NCBI GenBank assembly: GCA_910577285.1
Contig: CAJTLO010000002.1
Span: 223,962 to 287,961 of the forward strand
Length of the DNA: 64,000 nucleotides
Direction of reading: 5' to 3'
Source: an uncultured Rikenellaceae bacterium
GTDB lineage: Bacteria > Bacteroidota > Bacteroidia > Bacteroidales > Rikenellaceae
The translations under genes and the position numbers were made by a program. This document shows, in pieces, positions 61,120 through 64,000 of this stretch. Positions within the stretch are counted from its first letter, which is position 1. Every line of letters starts with the position of its first letter. The notes below the pieces were generated by a model. It was not told where the DNA came from and searched no databases. It saw nothing but the letters and a program-made list of their open reading frames with translations.

Positions 61120-61136
61120 TATATTTGTTATATTTG
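61120..61136 (+). promoter_or_regulatory. Twin -7 boxes upstream of leuS
   Basis: TATATTTG occurs at 61120-61127 and again at 61129-61136. Neither has a perfect TTTG 19-21 nt upstream. The second box predicts a start near 61142, about 24 nt before the leuS ATG. Confidence 0.5.
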
Positions 61137-61165
61137 CACTTTAAGAACAAATACAGAAACGAGTT

Positions 61166-63922
61166 ATGGAATATAATTTCCGTGAGATAGAGCCGCGCTG
61201 GCAGCAGGAGTGGGAGCGGCGCAAAACCTATAAGGTGGACATCGACCCTTCGCGTCCCAAGTACTACGTCCTCGACATGTTTCCCTATCCCTCCGGGGCG
61301 GGGCTGCATGTGGGGCATCCGCTGGGGTATATCGCCTCGGATATCTACACGCGCTACAAACGGCTCTGCGGGTTCAACGTGCTGCATCCGATGGGATTCG
61401 ATTCGTTCGGTCTGCCCGCGGAACAGTATGCCATACAGACCGGTCAGCATCCGGCCGTCACTACGGCCCAGAACGTGGCGCGTTATCGCGAACAGCTCGA
61501 CAAACTCGGTTTTTCGTACGACTGGGACCGTCAGGTGGTCACCAGCGATCCGGCCTACTACCGTTGGACCCAGTGGGCGTTCCTGAAGATGTACGACAGT
61601 TATTACGACCTCGAAGAGCAGCGGGCGCGTCCCGTTGACGAACTGATCGGGGCGTTTGCGCAGAAGGGTTCGGAGGGCGTACGCGCCGCCTGTACCGAAA
61701 GGCTCCGTTTTTCGGCGGCCGAGTGGAACGCGATGGACGACAAACGGCGCGAGGAGGTGCTGCTCAACTACCGGCTCGCCTACCGGGCCGATACGACGGT
61801 GAACTGGTGCGAGGGGCTGGGAACGGTGCTTGCCAACGACGAGGTGGTGAATGGGCTCTCGGTGCGCGGCGGTTTCCCGGTGGTGCAGAAGCGCATGAAG
61901 CAGTGGTTGCTGCGGGTGAGCGCCTACGCCGAACGTCTTCTGGAAGGGATGGAAGACCTCGACTGGAGTGAGTCGCTCAAGGAGATACAGCGCAACTGGA
62001 TCGGACGCAGCACGGGAGCGCAGCTCTTTTTCGGAATCAAGGGAAGCGACCGGAAGCTGGAGATATTCACCACGCGGCCCGATACGATCTTCGGTTCCAC
62101 GTTCATGGTGATCGCGCCCGAGCACGAGCTGGTCGGGGAGTTGACTACCGAGGGGCAGCGGGAGACGGTCGAAGCCTATATCGAAGAGACCAAGAAACGT
62201 TCCGAACGCGAACGTATGGCCGATACCAAACGGGTCAGCGGTGCCTTTACCGGTGCCTATGCGGTCAACCCGTTCAACGGTGCGGAGCTGCCCGTCTATG
62301 TCGGCGATTACGTGCTGGCGGGATACGGCACGGGGGCCATCATGGCCGTGCCGGCCCACGACTCCCGCGACTACGCCTTTGCCAGCCATTTCGGGCTCGA
62401 CATCGTGCCGGTGGTCGAGGGGGGCGACATCTCCGTCGCTAGTTACGACGCCAAACAGGGGAAGATGATCAACTCCGGATTCCTCGACGGGATGGAGGTG
62501 AAGGAGGCCATCGAACGGATGTTTGCGGAGATAGAGGCCCGCGGCCTGGGCCGGAAAAAAGTCAACTACCGCTTGCGCGATGCCATTTTCAGCCGCCAGC
62601 GCTATTGGGGGGAACCCTTCCCGGTCTACTATAAGGGCGATACGGCCTGCCCGCTGCCGGAGGCCGCCCTGCCCCTCACGCTGCCCGAAGTGCCGGAGTT
62701 CCGGCCGACCAGTTCGGGCGAGCCGCCGCTCGCCCGTGCCGAGGGGTGGCATACCGCCGAGGGCTATCCCTACGAAACGAGCACGATGCCCGGTTTTGCA
62801 GGCTCTTCGGCCTACTATTTCCGCTACATGGACCCCCACAACGACCGGGAGCTGGTGAGCCGGGAGGCGAACGGCTACTGGCGCAGCGTGGACCTCTATA
62901 TCGGGGGAATCGAGCATGCCACCGGACACCTCATCTACTCCCGTTTCTGGAACAAGTTCCTCTACGACCTGGGCGTGGCGGTGGAGGACGAGCCGTTCCG
63001 CAAGCTGGTGAACCAGGGTATGATCCAGGGGCGTTCCAACTTCGTTTACCGTGTCAACGGCACCAATACCTTCGTGTCGCACGGACTGAAAGGGGAGTAC
63101 GATACCCAGCCTATCCATGTCGACGTGAATATCGTGAAGAACGATATACTCGACCTGGAGGCCTTCCGGGCGTGGCGGCCGGAGTTCGCCGATGCGCAGT
63201 TTATTCTGGAAGAGGGCCGCTATGTGTGCGGCTGGGCAGTGGAGAAGATGAGCAAGTCGATGTACAACGTGGTGAATCCGGACTATATCGTGGAGAACTA
63301 CGGTGCCGATACGCTGCGTATGTACGAGATGTTCCTCGGACCGCTCGAACAGAGCAAACCGTGGGATACGAACGGCATCGACGGCGTACACAAGTTCCTG
63401 CGCCGGTTCTGGAGGCTGTTCCATCCCGGCGGCGGGGAGTTTTCGGTCAGCGGAGAGGCGCCTGGGGCGAAGGAGCTCAAGGTGCTCCACAAGACCATCA
63501 AGAAGGTCGGCGAGGATATTGAGAACTTCTCGTTCAATACGTCCGTGAGTGCCTTCATGATCTGCCTCAACGAGCTTGGCGACTGCAACAAGCGTGCGGT
63601 GCTCGAACCGCTCCTCATCCTGCTGTCGCCCTTTGCGCCCCATATCGCCGAAGAGCTGTGGCACCGTCTGGGCCACGAGGGAAGCATCTTCGACGCGAGG
63701 TATCCGGTGTTCGATCCCGCTTATCTGGTGGAAAACAGTTTCGAGTATCCGGTTTCGGTGAACGGCAAGATGCGTTTCAAGAAGGAGTTTCCGCTGGGGG
63801 CCCCGGCCGGTGAGATCGAGGCCGCCGTGCTTGCCGATCCGCAGTTGGAGAAGTATACCGCCGGCAAGGAGGTACGGAAAGTCATCGTCGTGCCGGGTAA
63901 GATCATCAACGTCGTCGTGTGA
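61166..63922 (+). CDS. leuS: Leucyl-tRNA synthetase
   Basis: This class Ia aminoacyl-tRNA synthetase of 918 residues charges tRNA-Leu. The HIGH-type motif is HVGH at residues 48-51 in PYPSGAGLHVGHPLGY. The KMSKS loop starts at K694 (WAVEKMSKSMYNVV). The CP1 editing domain is inserted between, including the TTRPDTIFGSTF threonine-rich region and GYGTGAIMAVPAHDSRD. A C-terminal anticodon-binding helical domain ends the protein. It is slightly longer than E. coli LeuS, as usual in Bacteroidetes. The stop is complete at 63922, and the remaining 78 bp of the window hold no feature. Confidence 0.97.
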   Translation: MEYNFREIEPRWQQEWERRKTYKVDIDPSRPKYYVLDMFPYPSGAGLHVGHPLGYIASDIYTRYKRLCGFNVLHPMGFDSFGLPAEQYAIQTGQHPAVTTAQNVARYREQLDKLGFSYDWDRQVVTSDPAYYRWTQWAFLKMYDSYYDLEEQRARPVDELIGAFAQKGSEGVRAACTERLRFSAAEWNAMDDKRREEVLLNYRLAYRADTTVNWCEGLGTVLANDEVVNGLSVRGGFPVVQKRMKQWLLRVSAYAERLLEGMEDLDWSESLKEIQRNWIGRSTGAQLFFGIKGSDRKLEIFTTRPDTIFGSTFMVIAPEHELVGELTTEGQRETVEAYIEETKKRSERERMADTKRVSGAFTGAYAVNPFNGAELPVYVGDYVLAGYGTGAIMAVPAHDSRDYAFASHFGLDIVPVVEGGDISVASYDAKQGKMINSGFLDGMEVKEAIERMFAEIEARGLGRKKVNYRLRDAIFSRQRYWGEPFPVYYKGDTACPLPEAALPLTLPEVPEFRPTSSGEPPLARAEGWHTAEGYPYETSTMPGFAGSSAYYFRYMDPHNDRELVSREANGYWRSVDLYIGGIEHATGHLIYSRFWNKFLYDLGVAVEDEPFRKLVNQGMIQGRSNFVYRVNGTNTFVSHGLKGEYDTQPIHVDVNIVKNDILDLEAFRAWRPEFADAQFILEEGRYVCGWAVEKMSKSMYNVVNPDYIVENYGADTLRMYEMFLGPLEQSKPWDTNGIDGVHKFLRRFWRLFHPGGGEFSVSGEAPGAKELKVLHKTIKKVGEDIENFSFNTSVSAFMICLNELGDCNKRAVLEPLLILLSPFAPHIAEELWHRLGHEGSIFDARYPVFDPAYLVENSFEYPVSVNGKMRFKKEFPLGAPAGEIEAAVLADPQLEKYTAGKEVRKVIVVPGKIINVVV

Positions 63923-64000
63923 CCGGCGGCCTGCGGGACGGCTTCCGTCGTCGCGCCGGACTGCATGGGATTCGATGTGCATCGGCCCGCCCGAAACCTT

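Noticed and set aside
61064..63982. A 972-codon minus-strand frame antisense to leuS
   Set aside because: It is a shadow of leuS, with no motifs and a His/Arg/Val-rich composition typical of antisense translation.

Overview
This is a high-GC stretch of a Bacteroidales chromosome, most likely from Alistipes or another member of Rikenellaceae. I base this on gene families typical of the order: an EF-G2-type elongation factor, Bat/VWA proteins, an HU-CCDC81/SPOR protein, an S46 dipeptidyl peptidase, a DUF5723-like barrel and a DUF3868/OmpA-like protein. The promoters agree: TTTG, about 19-21 nt, then TAnnTTTG, which is the Bacteroidetes sigma-ABfr pattern. Most of the window is ordinary core genome. 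I see no prophage, integrative element, CRISPR array or rRNA operon.

Layout. 1-1.6 kb: ABC exporter pair. 1.7-2 kb: a promoter-to-terminator small RNA. 2-4.2 kb: EF-G-like GTPase with altered switch residues. 4.4-8.6 kb: HAD phosphatase, then radC, rnc, fabF and acpP on the minus strand. 9-12 kb: pepE, yraN, waaA, bcp. 12.2-12.7 kb: a 77-bp repeat pair next to tRNA-Ser(CGA). 12.8-17.5 kb: double GNAT, ROK kinase, polyprenyl synthase, U32 protein. 18.5-26 kb: class II ribonucleotide reductase, folB, a small membrane protein, a lipoprotein, UvrD-like helicase. 26-32.3 kb: a MoxR/DUF58/Bat operon. 32.4-39 kb: secreted nuclease, S46 peptidase, recN, deoC. 39.5-42 kb: dnaX with a slippery A10 tract, preceded by a tandem array of hairpin plus -7-box units. 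42-47 kb: decayed lipoprotein gene, HU/SPOR protein, lgt, a lipoprotein and barrel pair. 47-50.7 kb: succinate dehydrogenase/fumarate reductase. 51-56.6 kb: hsp20, recO, argR, an OmpA-like protein, a nucleotidyltransferase. 56.9-60.8 kb: a SAM-I riboswitch-controlled operon for homocysteine formation plus metF. 61.2-63.9 kb: leuS.

The most coherent pathway unit is 56.6-60.8 kb. A promoter, a SAM-I aptamer, a 35-codon leader ORF and several hairpins precede four genes: HcyBio/DUF39, NIL-ferredoxin, UPF0280 and metF. A strong hairpin closes the unit. This matches the sulfide-dependent homocysteine route described in anaerobes, joined to methyl-folate supply under SAM feedback. The most unusual non-coding feature is the dnaX upstream array. 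Five progressively diverged units of 70-74 bp each place an inverted repeat just upstream of a -7 box. A further isolated copy lies upstream of the polyprenyl synthase gene, 26 kb away.

Limits: everything here was read by eye. Family names come from recognised motifs, not database searches. Start codons in this group often lack Shine-Dalgarno sequences and some are judgement calls.
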